Shown piece by piece: positions 13,995 to 28,460 of a stretch of DNA of 64,000 nucleotides; position 1 is the first letter of the stretch; each line of letters begins with the position of its first letter. The notes beneath the pieces are model-generated. The model saw only the letters and a program-made list of their open reading frames with translations. It was not told where the DNA came from and did not search any database. This DNA comes from Lyophyllum atratum (lineage: Eukaryota > Basidiomycota > Agaricomycetes > Agaricales > Lyophyllaceae), in assembly GCA_014905825.1 (NCBI GenBank), contig JACGCN010000002.1, positions 62,001 to 126,000 of the forward strand, given 5' to 3'. Made by a program: the position numbers and the translations under genes.

Positions 13995-14167
13995 CAGATC
14001 AGTATGATGCTCCGTCTCAACTGAGAATGAGATCACTGGAGTTCCGAGTGGTATCTTACCGTGAGGAGCCATAGTGATCTGCTGCATCTGTCTGCACTGC
14101 CTGCTAGGTATAAAGGCTTGAATGGCCGGTCTGATGAAGAGACTCTCAAATCTACAACTACCCTCAC

Positions 14168-15714
14168 ATGTCTACTACAGAACGCTCACTGCTTCAAAAT
14201 GTTGGCAATGTGCTATTCCGCAACGTAATGTTGCTCGCGACATCCACCTTGCTTCATGGTATGATGGTGTCATCTTCCATTTTCACTACGCTCAACTTGC
14301 CATGTCATCTTTTCATCAGGAGTGTTCATATTGCTTTTCCCCTTATCAACGATGATGCTTTTGTCAGTCGCTTTCTCTGCTCCTCATATGTCACTCTCAC
14401 ATGTCAGTAGAAAGCGCGGCAGGACATCCAGAGCCACCCGAGTATCGTTGGCGACGACAACAACCAGCTTCTTATTTGCAACAATGTATTGGATGTGCGG
14501 GTTCATAGCTGTTGCAAGTCAAATTAAGGGAGCTTTTATCGATTCAGGCGGGGTGGTGGATCGTGCAACATTTGATAGACTCAATGACGAAATAGCACCG
14601 ATATTGATACTCGAGGGGTGGGCGTACCAGTTGCTTGTATGTCCTTTTCATCATCAAGCTGGAGTATTGAACTCTTGACATACATGGTTGTCTGTTCAGG
14701 TTATCATTACTGATGGTGTGCTGGTTTGGAGGACCTGGGTCATCTGTCCAGAGCAGCAACGGACAAGGCTAGGCCTGTGCGCTCTCCTTGTTGGCACAAT
14801 CGGTAAATCATAATTTTTCTACATCTGTACCTTGACTCAGTGGTGAGAGAACTTTAGGAACAACTTTAGCATTCCTCACCCTATCTTCTAGTGTTTCAGC
14901 CGTTCTTGGTCAGACCCTGTCACCCACCTTGGAATTCACTAGTCTCCGCTTCTACACTGCATCTTTGGCTCTTTCATTAGCAACCAATCTAGCCTCGACA
15001 TTATTAATTCTCTACAAATTATGGTCAGCCAATGCACCATATCATACATCATCCCCTCATCCTACTTCAGGGATCAACTTCGCTTCACCAGAACGCTGGG
15101 AATAAAGCAGAAGTCAACATCACCTGTGCGAAAAGTCATGCTGGTCCTTGTGGAATCTGGGTTTGTATTTTGCGGGATACAGGTATGTTCTTAGTTTCCT
15201 GATCTGACATGTGGTCTGACTCGGAGGACCCACATTCTTACAGACTATCTATCTGGTGTTAAATTTTGCTCCAAATGCCGCTAATGGTTCAGCCTATGCT
15301 GTGATAGGTGGGATTATTGCACAAGTGACACAAACGGGGACAGTACGTTCTATATTTTTTAGATTTTCACACTTGCTGATGAGCGAGCCTCATCTATAGG
15401 GAATGTATCCCTCCATCGTCATTCTTCTCGTCAGCAAGCAACGCTCAATCGTTGAAACATTCGGATTCAGCACACAACTCCGGAACCACAGAGACCCAGA
15501 CCTCGAGCACATGCCATCACATTTGGGAGTATCCAGCCAACCCTCCGTTTCACATATCCCCCCGGCAAACATAAGGCTCGGATTAGAACTCCCAGAACAT
15601 CTTCCAGTCGGCTCAATCGCAGTCGAAGATAGACTTGACAGGCTAGAGAAGCCTTGGGGTACTGCGGGGGCCACACAGGGTACTATTAACGCGACTGCCA
15701 GTGCACCATTCTGA
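14168..15714 (+). CDS. Seven-helix membrane protein, agaricomycete family
   Basis: Eight exons (14168-14258, 14320-14362, 14408-14636, 14700-14802, 14858-15023, 15071-15182, 15244-15342, 15400-15714) join in phase to 264 residues. Several hydrophobic helices are visible (FLFATMYWMCGFIAVA, LALSLATNLASTLLILYKLW, VMLVLVESGFVFCGIQ, IYLVLNFAPNAANGSAYAVI). The loop motif DGVLVWRTWV after the third helix is typical of a large, uncharacterised membrane family in mushroom fungi. The last 90 residues form a hydrophilic, probably cytosolic tail. Function is unknown; a receptor-like role is often suggested for such proteins but nothing here proves it. The gene starts 173 bp to the right of the Mutator-like element. 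Confidence 0.8.
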
Positions 15715-15919
15715 AGTCTCATTCGATACATGCATTTATTAACCCTTCCGTTCTTTTCGTTTACCCCATCTCTACTCAATACTTATCCAGTTTTTGATTC
15801 CTTTCCGAAATTCTTGGTACCTCTGTGTTTACTTACTTGGGATGAATTTGTACAGTAACATTTTCGTCGACCGCACCCACCATCCACGTCTATAAGTTTA
15901 ATTTTAACACCCGCCTGTC

Positions 15920-16400
15920 ATGAAGAACGAGAAGAAGGCGATGGAAAAGCAAAGACGAAAGAGAAGAAAGCAACGAACAATGAGCTGGAGCAAGCCCTCA
16001 CCGAGCTCCCGGTGAAGTACGTCGTTGCCTGTCTCCCACGAGACCCATCAAGGCCAAGACCACACCCCTGCAGATTTCCTGACCCTCACTCCCTCGCCGC
16101 CCTCCTGCCCCTCCCCACATCTCGACAGCGAAGCCGAGCTGCGCCAGTTCTTCGGCTCCAAAGTCATCCAGGCCGACAAATCTGCATCGTCCCCAGTGCG
16201 GAGAAACGTAGCAGCGCAGAGGTCTCATTTGACAAGCCCGCAAGCGGGGTGTAGTATACGAGTCAGAGGGAGGTGCTATCGATTCTGTTGTCAAGTGACG
16301 ATGAGAGGCCAGGGACGACTTCGCAGAGTGGTTGCTCGCTACCGCTACGTCTTCGTCGTTCCGCAACACTGCCCGTCACCGAGATCCGGGGGTTAAATGG
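15920..16400 (+). pseudogene. Decayed fragment of RQC1/TCF25-like gene
   Basis: Frame pieces recall the N-terminal half of Rqc1/TCF25, a subunit of the ribosome quality control complex: a Lys-rich stretch ending NELEQALTELPVK, then after a frame change HLDSEAELRQFFGSKVIQA, VRRNVAAQRSHLTSPQ, and after another shift REVLSILLSSDDE. The order and spacing fit the family but three frames are needed, the pieces are not separated by good introns throughout, and the rest of the protein is not found downstream. I infer a truncated, frameshifted copy; an intact gene should exist elsewhere in the genome. Confidence 0.55.
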
Positions 16401-17952
16401 GTATGGTAAGTCCCTCTCTATCTCTCTTTCGCTTCGCAGGGGTTCGAGCTGATGGACGTGCTCATGTTTAGGATACCCTGAAATGGTTCGGAGGCGGTGA
16501 GGGCCTCCCGGCGACGATGGAGCGATCGGGGCCGGAGGCGGTGATGTGTTGAGTCAGCTGCGGTGATGGCTGAAGGCGTGGGGTGCTGGCGGGCAAGGGA
16601 TACCCGGGGAGATGCCTAGGTTGAACGGATCTCGAGGTCGGGGTGGAGGGTCTCCTTTCCGGGATATCGTGGGCGTAGATTGCGCTGGTACCTTGGTCAT
16701 GCCAGACCATCCAAAGAGTACTCGGGAACAGCTCGGGCCGGTTTTGGGGCAGTGGTGGTGGTGGGGGCTGTTGCTGGGGACGGGACGTCAGAGGATCAGG
16801 TCGACGAGGCTATGAATCGGACTGGTGTTGATTAGATCATTGGCGCTTCGGTTCCTGAGGAAAGGGAGATGAGGAAAGCCTTCACTTACCAGAGATGAGG
16901 ATGCGATACTCTATGTCGACTTTCACAAGATCCATGTCCTTCCATAACATCCGTTCCCAAACCCAGGCCACGAAGCAAGCCCACCATCCCATACGAGGCC
17001 CTCGGCTCACGCAGAAGGAGGCGGTGGGAGCACGGAATGTAGATCGCGAAGGGGCTGCTGACAGAGGAAGGCTCTGCCGTGTGATCCGCTGCCGCCGAAG
17101 ACCAACGTGACACTGTATGGTGGACGGAGGCTTTTTCAGGCTCTGCCCGCAGGTGGGGGCCGGAAAAGGGACGGGGCGAGGAGGGAGGCGGATGCAAGGA
17201 CCTTGGAGGGTTATGAGGCGGGTCTTAACCCCAGTCGATAACCGTGTCACCAGATCAGATTTGAGATGATGTTGTGCGGTGCGGATGCGTCTGTGAAGAA
17301 TATTAACGATTGATGCATGACTATGAATAAGAGAACGAACAACGCACCATCCTGCTCGGGCGTTGGAACACTGGAAGAATTAGAATCCCATGACTTGTCG
17401 TTGGTACGTATCTAAGACGGCGGACAAGCATCAAGCGACTGAGTGGGCGATACATGGCTCAAGCAGCTTGACGTGTCTCTGGTCGGGACTGCGATTCATG
17501 AAAAAATGTGTTCTCCTTTGTCGGATGAATGCACTAGAGTCGCTAGGCACGCGAGTCGACCACGTCGCGATTCAGGATCTAGCCTCGCGGTAAATGCCAA
17601 AGGTCTGAGTTGGGTGATAGGGGAAGGTTAATACGAAGCACATGCGTAGCTGTGCGCTTCCAGACCTAACGTTTGCGGTGGTGGGAAAGGTGGAGAGCCA
17701 AAGGCTGGGGTGGCTGGTGTCTGATACGATCACATCGCAACACGTGGCCATCCCACACCCGAGTCCGGATTCAACACGAGTCCGCGATCTTTCATCATCT
17801 CTCGCCACCGTCTCCTTCTCCTCGAATTCCTCGCTGATGTTCCTATTCTAATGCTCGGGTACATGAAACAATCTGGCGCGACTGGTGTGTACAAGTTTCG
17901 TGATATGTCGTAAGCCGTGCATGCTACATCCCACATCCCCACATCACGGACA
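16401..17952. other. Unassigned stretch after the RQC1-like remnant
   Basis: Short frames only. A minus-strand frame near 16882-17250 contains a Trp-rich run (GWWACFVAWVWERMLW) with no recognised family and no start. The region may hold further decayed coding DNA. Confidence 0.3.
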
Positions 17953-19478
17953 TCATGGGAATTGGCCGCTTTGGAGGGAGCCATCTGAACGGACAACAGG
18001 TAAGAGTAGGTTTACTTGGAACGACAGGTGATAGTACCTTGCTCGTCAGGATTCTGCAGCGACGCCATAAGCGGCTCATTGACGACAGCCTTCTCCGTCT
18101 CCACCCTCCTCGGTATCGTCTGACTCTGCATCGTCTCCGCCACACCATGCAACCCCACCATCTCCCCCGGCGGCTGCGCATGATAAATAATCACCCCCTG
18201 CATCTGTGGCTGCGGCGTCGCCACCACACCCGCACCCGCATTCATACCCTGCACAACAGCCTTCGACGGCGGCCTCCCTTCAATCCGCCTCACAAACTCC
18301 CCCCAGCACGCCCTCTCATCCGCCCCCATAGCTTCGAACTGCTCCCTCAGCGGGCCACTCGCCTTCCGCCACACCCCGCGGTGCCGGCACACCGTGCTCT
18401 TGACGTACCGGCTCCCGAAAACGCGCTCGAACGCGGTGCGCTGCGTCATGGGTGTGGCGGTGCCGTTGGCGCCTGGGGGCGGCTGGCGGATGAGGAGCTC
18501 CATGGCGTTGAAGCCTGCGGTGAGCTCGGCGACGGTGTAGTCGTTCGGCCAGCGCTTGAGCGGGGGGTGGGGGTGGTAGGGAATTGCGGGCGCGATGGCA
18601 TCGGGGTTTGTCAAGTGCGAAGGGAGGGTGGCTTCGGGAGTGGAAGTGTGGGCGGGCGCAGGAGTTGAGGTCGGGTTGTCCGGTGGGGGGTAGAAGACTG
18701 GGGGCGGGTAAGCGTACGAGGTGCTGGGTGCAATGGGATCTATGGGTGTGTCTTGTAGCGGCTGAGACGAGGGACCGGGCGCTACGAGTCGTTGGGTGTG
18801 GGTATAGTAGGTGTTGGGGATGTGAACTTTCTGGGGTGGCTCAGAAGAGGCGCCCTCGGGCGAGGATCGCTTAAGAGGCGTCGGTTTATTCTGTGGTTCC
18901 AACTTCGGTGCTGGCGGCCGTGGAACCTTCGACTGTCCATGTACCTCCTCTGTAAGCCCTAGACACTGTTGTTCGCTCAGACCTTCGAGGAGATTGCGAC
19001 GCGTCTTGTACAGCAGCCTCTGCTGAGTGGCCACGAGGCGGACGGAGCTCATAGTATGTTGCTCCCACTTCCCCGAGTGGGGATCGAAGGCATCGATGTA
19101 CGACGCCGGTGTTAATCCCAGGTCGGTCGTCAGCGACGACAGCTGCAGCAGCTGGAAGTAGGGGAAGGTAGCATTCATATGCTGCAGCCGTATAGGCTCT
19201 GTATCCGCCTTGTACCAGATGACGATCGTGATCGAGCGATTGTAGTCTTCGAGTTGCCGCTGCATATCTTGGTCACGAGAGGCAGCAAGCACGCCATTCC
19301 CTTCGGTGATCGCCACGGCGGAGGACATGCTGGGGCTCTTTGACAGTGCTGTGGACAAACGCTTCACATCAGACCCGTTCTTCAGGGCACCTTGCAACGA
19401 GTTCGAGTTTTGGCCCGAAGAGACATGGTGTGCGGCCAAGATCGGTGGCGAACTCATGGAATTAATGTAGAGGTCCAT
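17953..19478 (-). CDS. Protein of unknown function with Pro-rich centre
   Basis: A long first exon (19478-18038) joins in phase across a 53-nt intron to a short last exon (17984-17953), giving about 490 residues. An N-terminal globular segment (about residues 75-185, including ITIVIWYKADTEPIRLQH and SYIDAFDPHSGKW) is followed by a long Pro/Ser/Thr-rich linker and a second conserved-looking block (about 340-410, with RTAFERVFGSRYVKSTVCRH and WGEFVRRIEGRPPS). There is no signal peptide or membrane helix. It could be a nuclear or regulatory protein, but I do not recognise the family. The ATG at 19478 is the first in frame. Confidence 0.65.
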
Positions 19479-20442
19479 GTGAACCCGGGTAGCCTACACA
19501 TGTGGTTCTGGTGGTGAATGCCATGGAGGTTTGGAAGATGGAGACTTCGCGCACACACCTGGACTCTGGACGGGACGAGGTCTCTTGCACTGGAGTACCT
19601 GAGCCGCCGTCCACGGACGTTGATGAGAAGACGGGTCGGCAAGGTCCGGGACTCTCGTCTCATGTTTGGATCTGATGATGAACAAACAAGGACATGCTTT
19701 TTGTCCCTGACGACCGTGTCTAGCATCCAACCAGACCAGAGTTCACGACGTGGTATCTCCTCTGGCCCATTATATTATCATCGAAGACTACCAACTACTA
19801 AGACGCGAGACTCATCTATCAGTCGGATCGCGAAAGACGCAGCCTCCGACGAGGATCTTATCAAAAGTTATTCATATGTCCTCCGAGGCACTTCTGCAGG
19901 CCGCGATACGAAGAATAGTGTATCTGTTGCGGAACACTGACCGCATCGTTTGGATAATCTCAAATACCACTTGCTGCAACCCAATGAGCACCCCTCTCGC
20001 CCACTCCATACTAGGGACGCAAATCGATGATGAGTAGGTATGTCCGTAGATGCTTTATCTCGGTTCAACGATTCTGATCCTAGCCCGCTTTATAGTCACA
20101 GACACTTACTCGATGGATGCAGCTCGTCGTATCCTTCGTCACGGTCTACTGGAATACAGTCGAGCATCCCCTCACTCCACGTCTTATCCCTCGTGATCCA
20201 TTTTTCCACAGCCCATTTGATGCCGCTCCAAGATGGACATGCAGGGTAGTCGCGTTACTCTAGCCACTATATCCATCGCCGAGTTTTGCGCGTCAGGATC
20301 CGTTCAAACGTGGTTTACACGTACATAGAAGGGCGAGCGTTGTTCTCGAAATCGCGCTCTCACCTTTCGTCATAACGCCGCAGGCAACTCTGACACTTGC
20401 ATTGCAACAACTCTTGGCTTACCGACGAGCATTCCTTCGATC
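19479..20442. other. Unassigned intergenic stretch
   Basis: No gene recognised on either strand; overlapping short frames only. It includes the promoter side of the minus-strand gene ending at 17953. Confidence 0.35.
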
Positions 20443-21113
20443 ATGCCCAGATTCGTTACTCAGCCGCCGCGAACCTCGGCGCGAGGGAGATATGTAACGC
20501 GCGCTGCCAGCCTCATCCTCTTCGGCGCACTGATGATGCGAGCTACACATACTATCGGCGCTTCGATAACCTTCCGTGCCTCCGGCTTTAGGTGAGTTTC
20601 ATCCCTGCACCCCATTCCCGCAGCTCGGGACGTGATACCGCTGATGAACCTGAAACTCACACGGCGGTGTTGAATTATTCCAGAATTTTGACTTGGTCGG
20701 GTCTTCTCTATAAGTATGGGAGAGCATGGATTGATTGTGAGTAAACGAAGAGGTAGCAAGAAATTCGGAATGAGATTAAAAGCTGGATATCGAGGTGAAC
20801 TATACGCCACCATCTACTAGCCGTCTTCCCCTCGCTCCTCCCCAACGCCCCGATCCACGACCCCTTCGTCTGTGTGACTGACCGCCAGCCGGTCGTGCTT
20901 CCGTCAAACGCGACGTGGACGGACGCAGCATTTCTGCCCGCTTCATGCGACGGAGGATCCAGATGTGTTGGCATAGATGGCTTTAGTGCCCATGAACTGG
21001 CGCCCGCGGTCGAGGTGGGCATGGGGACGGCGAGGAAGGCAGAGAGGGTGGGTGGACTCGGAGGTGGTGCCGATGAAGGAGGAGCCTTTGGAGGTCGGAG
21101 AATCTGCAGGTAA
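20443..21113 (+). CDS. Possible small membrane-anchored protein
   Basis: Three exons can be joined in phase: 20443-20591, a short exon at about 20683-20738, and from about 20820 to a stop at 21113. The first exon encodes a basic start followed by a hydrophobic stretch (AASLILFGALMMRATHTIGA), suggesting a membrane anchor. The last exon includes VCVTDRQPVVLPSNATWTDA and a Gly-rich tail. Donors (gtgagttt, gtgagtaa) are good. No family is recognised. The same DNA also carries a 158-codon minus-strand frame, so the coding strand is not settled. Confidence 0.35.
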
Positions 21114-21436
21114 TCTCGGTGTCGGTAGGTCTTTCGGAACGAGAGGCTGACGTACATTTCGGAGAGCATGTTCGAGCCCATCGTTCCCAGCTTTCTTCTA
21201 AAGACTAAGTATGTCGTCTTTGCCTACTTCGGCCATAACTGTCGTTCTCCGTGATACGTGGTGTGTGAGATGCTGGTGCTCGACGTGCTGGCAGTGGTGA
21301 CGGGGCCTGGGGCCTCGGACGTCTTGTAAGTTGTTCATCTGTTCCTGTCCTGGAGAATCAGAATGGCGGACCTGGCGTGATTTGGCTGCATCGGGAAAAA
21401 CAAAATAATCACATACGAAAGAGAGAGTATGTTCAG

Positions 21437-21510
21437 TGGCCAACGTGGGGATCGAACCCAAGACCTTCGCGTTATTAGCACGACGCTCTAACCAGCTGAG
21501 CTAGTCGGCC
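21437..21510 (-). tRNA. tRNA-Ile (anticodon AAT)
   Basis: A 74-nt intronless cloverleaf: acceptor GGCCGAC pairs with GTTGGCC, D-arm GCTC/GAGC, anticodon stem TCGTG/CGCGA around loop CTAATAA (anticodon AAT, read as IAU after editing), T-loop TTCGATC and discriminator A. Identical to the copies at 36971, 40028 and 43547. Flanks differ. Confidence 0.95.
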
Positions 21511-21852
21511 TGTGCAGGGACAGGGTCGAGTCAATACTGGACCTGATAGTTTACCCTGATCTTTCTGTATTGAGTACGTCACTGACATTCACGCGTAACA
21601 ATTTCAAACAACCTCCACACCAGTCCTTCGACGACCCCAATTGCTATAACTCCATCGCGGCAGTAGTCATGAATAGAACTCGGGATGACTCAGGCCATGC
21701 GCCAAATTCAGACGAATTTGGTCAGCCTCCCTAACTATCGATGAGTCGCCATTCTCGGTCAGCCTCAGTGCTTTGCATCCTAACCACCGACGGCCACCAC
21801 CACCACCACCACAGCCTATCCGCACCTCTACTCCAACACTCATTCACCTAGC

Positions 21853-22839
21853 ATGTCTCCCATCGCCAAGTTCGTAGCCTACGTACTCTCCCACATCGTC
21901 TCCGTCACGCCCGCCTTCTCGGAGCCCGAGCCCAGCGTCAACCAAGCCCCATCCGCGCACGAATCCAACGCGAGCCCGCCAAATCTCGGATCTAACCCCC
22001 AGGGCTCGATATATGCGATACCGAACCCCGCCCACCGGTTGCAAGGCGCGGTCACGAATCCCGAGGACGCGTCAGTCGCCTCCCCACCCGCCTACGACAC
22101 CAGCTCCACCTCCTTCTTCGACATCACCCTCATCAGCGACACCTCCACCTCCACCTCCTCTTCCTCCGTAGGCGTCCTCTCCCTCTCCCCCATCCACGCC
22201 TCCAGTCAACCCCAAGACCACCCGGACATCTTCTCCCCCCGCCGCGCCCCTCCCTATCCCTACTCCCCTTCCCTCTCCCCGCCCACCACGCCCTCCCCGC
22301 TCCGCCTCCTCGGCCTCGGCATCTCGGGCATCGAGCGTAAGGACGGGTATAAAGGCCTTGACGGGTTCGGCTTCGGCGTCGTTGGTGTCCGGCGGTCGTA
22401 CCACCACAACCCCTTTATCGCAGAAGACGAGGACGAGGACGAGGATGAGGATGGATACGCCTCTCCCACTCCTCGAAACCACTCTCATTGCTATGATGAC
22501 GAGGAAGAGGAGGAAGACATCGGAGCGCTCTCGACGACCTTCATGCAGGAGCTGGTGTTCACGTGGGCGGAGGACCCGCTCCATCTGCGTGTGCTCAACA
22601 CGATTGTGGAATGCGCGGATGAGGATGAGGACGAGGAAGGAGAGGAAAGGCGGAGGGCGCCTGCGTCGCGTCCGAATCCTTTCCTTGCGAAACCTCCACC
22701 CCGCCTACCTCAAGTGAACCTGGGGCGGCGCGACCCGAGTGAACTTGTCACGCGGGGTAGGAGCGTGAAAAGGGGCGAGTCGAATCGGTCTTCGTCTAGT
22801 AGTAGTAATGATAGCGTTAGGTTGAGACGCTGCTCTTAG
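21853..22839 (+). CDS. Acidic, Ser/Pro-rich protein of unknown function
   Basis: A single open frame of 328 residues from the ATG at 21853 (context agcatgt). The first 20 residues are fairly hydrophobic (FVAYVLSHIVSVTPAF) but lack a clear cleavage site. The middle is Ser/Pro/Thr-rich, followed by two acidic runs (about residues 195-201 and 216-222) and a short conserved-looking block, LSTTFMQELVFTWAEDPLHL, which could be a helix. The C-terminus is Ser-rich. I do not recognise the family. The 3' end of this gene and its downstream DNA are duplicated in tandem at 23515-24055 in decayed form. Confidence 0.55.
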   Translation: MSPIAKFVAYVLSHIVSVTPAFSEPEPSVNQAPSAHESNASPPNLGSNPQGSIYAIPNPAHRLQGAVTNPEDASVASPPAYDTSSTSFFDITLISDTSTSTSSSSVGVLSLSPIHASSQPQDHPDIFSPRRAPPYPYSPSLSPPTTPSPLRLLGLGISGIERKDGYKGLDGFGFGVVGVRRSYHHNPFIAEDEDEDEDEDGYASPTPRNHSHCYDDEEEEEDIGALSTTFMQELVFTWAEDPLHLRVLNTIVECADEDEDEEGEERRRAPASRPNPFLAKPPPRLPQVNLGRRDPSELVTRGRSVKRGESNRSSSSSSNDSVRLRRCS

Positions 22840-24055
22840 CGGAAGGGGAGGGTACGAGGCGTTACGCGTTACGTTTCTTCTGGGTTTGGGTTTGGCATGT
22901 CGTTGTATAGTATCTGATCATGAATTCGAAGACATGGAGACTGGCTCGACGCACATGTGTTCTTCGTGGTTATACAATCTATAGCATCGGGGTTGGTAGT
23001 TTTCCTTCCTAGACTCCACACGTAAGACTGTATGCGCGTCGATGTCCCCTCCGGACATGACTCGCTTGGGATATATGCTACACCATCGCCGTTGAAAGAT
23101 CCAACCAAAAGTCGTGTCATTCGCGCCCTCTTCGTGGCCATAGTGGACACGGATAAGTATGGACCTTGCTCATACGCGTTCTTTGTTAATATCCAGACCA
23201 AGTCGGTATGGGCCCTCCGACTCAACAAGGACAAGGACAAGGATCCAATAGCTGGATTGCACGACTTCCCTGGGAGGTCCACTGATGTAGTGATAGTGCT
23301 CCCCACCATTTTCGGCTGAACGCTGGATTTCAAAGAGCAACAACATGAAGTCCGCCTGTGCAAATTGGCGAAGCAAACCAAAAAAAGAAGCGGCGGAGAT
23401 ACGTTCACAAGGTTTACCCCTCAGATCTCAGAATCTGCCTAGGCAGGACGTGACATGGTACAGAATTTGCTACCCATGCAGTTATGTAAGTTCACCTTCG
23501 CATCCAAGTTCCTTTCCTCCCGCGAAAAACCGCCACCGCCTTCAAAGGACCCGCGCGCATCCCGGAGGTTCCCTCCCCACCTCAAGTCGCGAAACGTCGC
23601 GGCGGATCCCACCCAACCGGACTTGTCACCCAGGGTAGGAGCATGAGCTGGGGCGCGGCGGTGGAGTCGAATCGTCCAAATCGCTCTTCCTCTGGTAATG
23701 AGGTAATGATGGCGTTGGTGTGAGACGATGCTAGCTGAGAGCCTGGGAGGGTGGGGAGGCGATGATGATGTGTGTTGCATCGTTACGTATTCTTTCAGGT
23801 GTGGGTCGGTTAGGATGTACTACATTTGATCTTGAAATCGAAGACGGGGAGACTGCCTTGACGCACAAGATCGTGAGGGCGATGTTCGTTTTTCGAGCCT
23901 GAGGTTGCATCGCATCGAGGTAGGTAGTTCAACACTTCCTAGACTCCACTATATGCGAGTCAATGGCTGTGGTAGAAGCCCTCAAAATTTGCATCCTCTT
24001 CAACGTTCGGAAGGCAGAACACTGTACAGAAGTTACTACCCATGCACCCAGAAAA
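22675..24055. repeat. Tandem segmental duplication (two diverged units)
   Basis: Unit A (about 22675-23485) covers the last codons of the preceding gene and its 3' flank. Unit B (about 23515-24055) repeats in the same order the C-terminal coding piece (cttgtcac.c.gggtaggagc, gagtcgaatcg), the 3' flank (gaattcgaagac / gaaatcgaagac; ttcctagactccac) and a final block (tacagaatttgctacccatgca / tacagaagttactacccatgca). Unit B lacks about 350-400 bp of the middle and no longer has an open frame. Matches were found by eye. Confidence 0.7.
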
Positions 24056-24900
24056 TAAAACAGAAACGCAGCAAAAAACCAGAAGCATCTGCAAGTCCCT
24101 CCTTCCCTCCAAGTAGTTCAGGTACCTTCGAGTTACGCATCAACCCCATTGTCCGATTCGGCAGAGGGGCATACGGGGGTGTCCCGCGGAAGAAGGCGGA
24201 TATGGCGCCACAGGATGCGGCTGCGACGACGGAGACCGCAGCGCTGCGATCCTGGCTCCAGGCACGCAAGCTGTTTGCGCTGATTGGAACGACACAGCTG
24301 GAGGGCATCGAGGAGAGCGGGGAGGGTGAGGGTGCAGGCGCGCGCGATCGGGATCTGTAGCAGTTTGGGCTGGGATATGATCACAATGGTGAGGGACAGC
24401 TTTATTGCGACGAATAACACAGCATGTAGTAGAACACGCTTCAAAGCATCAGATGGACCAACAGGGACCAACATGGAGGAAGAACAACGTTTTAAGTAGA
24501 CAGGACCAATGGCTTCTGCCATTTCGTCCGTCAAGGTAAAGGGAAGGAGCGTAGATGTGATGAAGTCGACACTGCAAGCGCATGGAGATCGAAAAAGGCG
24601 GATAGGATGTAGAGAAGGGGATAAACCGGAGCGTGCGATAGCAGGAGGGGGTAGAGCCTGGTAGAGCGGCGTGCCTGCTATCATACGTGATCTTGGATAT
24701 GTTCAGTAGCAGGGCAATCATCTGACCCCGCTGCAAAGGTGAGAAAAGGAGGGTGACTAGTGTGCGCACGACATGCATAGATCAAAATCGGAAAACAGAA
24801 ATTCCCACCCATGCATCAAGACATCAGACAGCGACCATATGTATCTCGAGTCCGTTCAATCCACATCCATCCCCTCCCCAGGCTAGTCCCAGCTAAGCCT
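24056..24900. other. Unassigned stretch between duplication and Cdc48-like gene
   Basis: Overlapping open frames occur on both strands (24133-24684 minus is the longest, with a hydrophobic run near its middle), but there is no recognised family or coherent splice series. Confidence 0.3.

Positions 24901-28460
<3,560 letters not shown>

Noticed and set aside
22072..22584. A 170-codon minus-strand frame rich in Gly/Val/Asp
   Set aside because: Antisense shadow of the Ser/Pro/acidic coding region 21853-22839; composition follows from the plus-strand codons.
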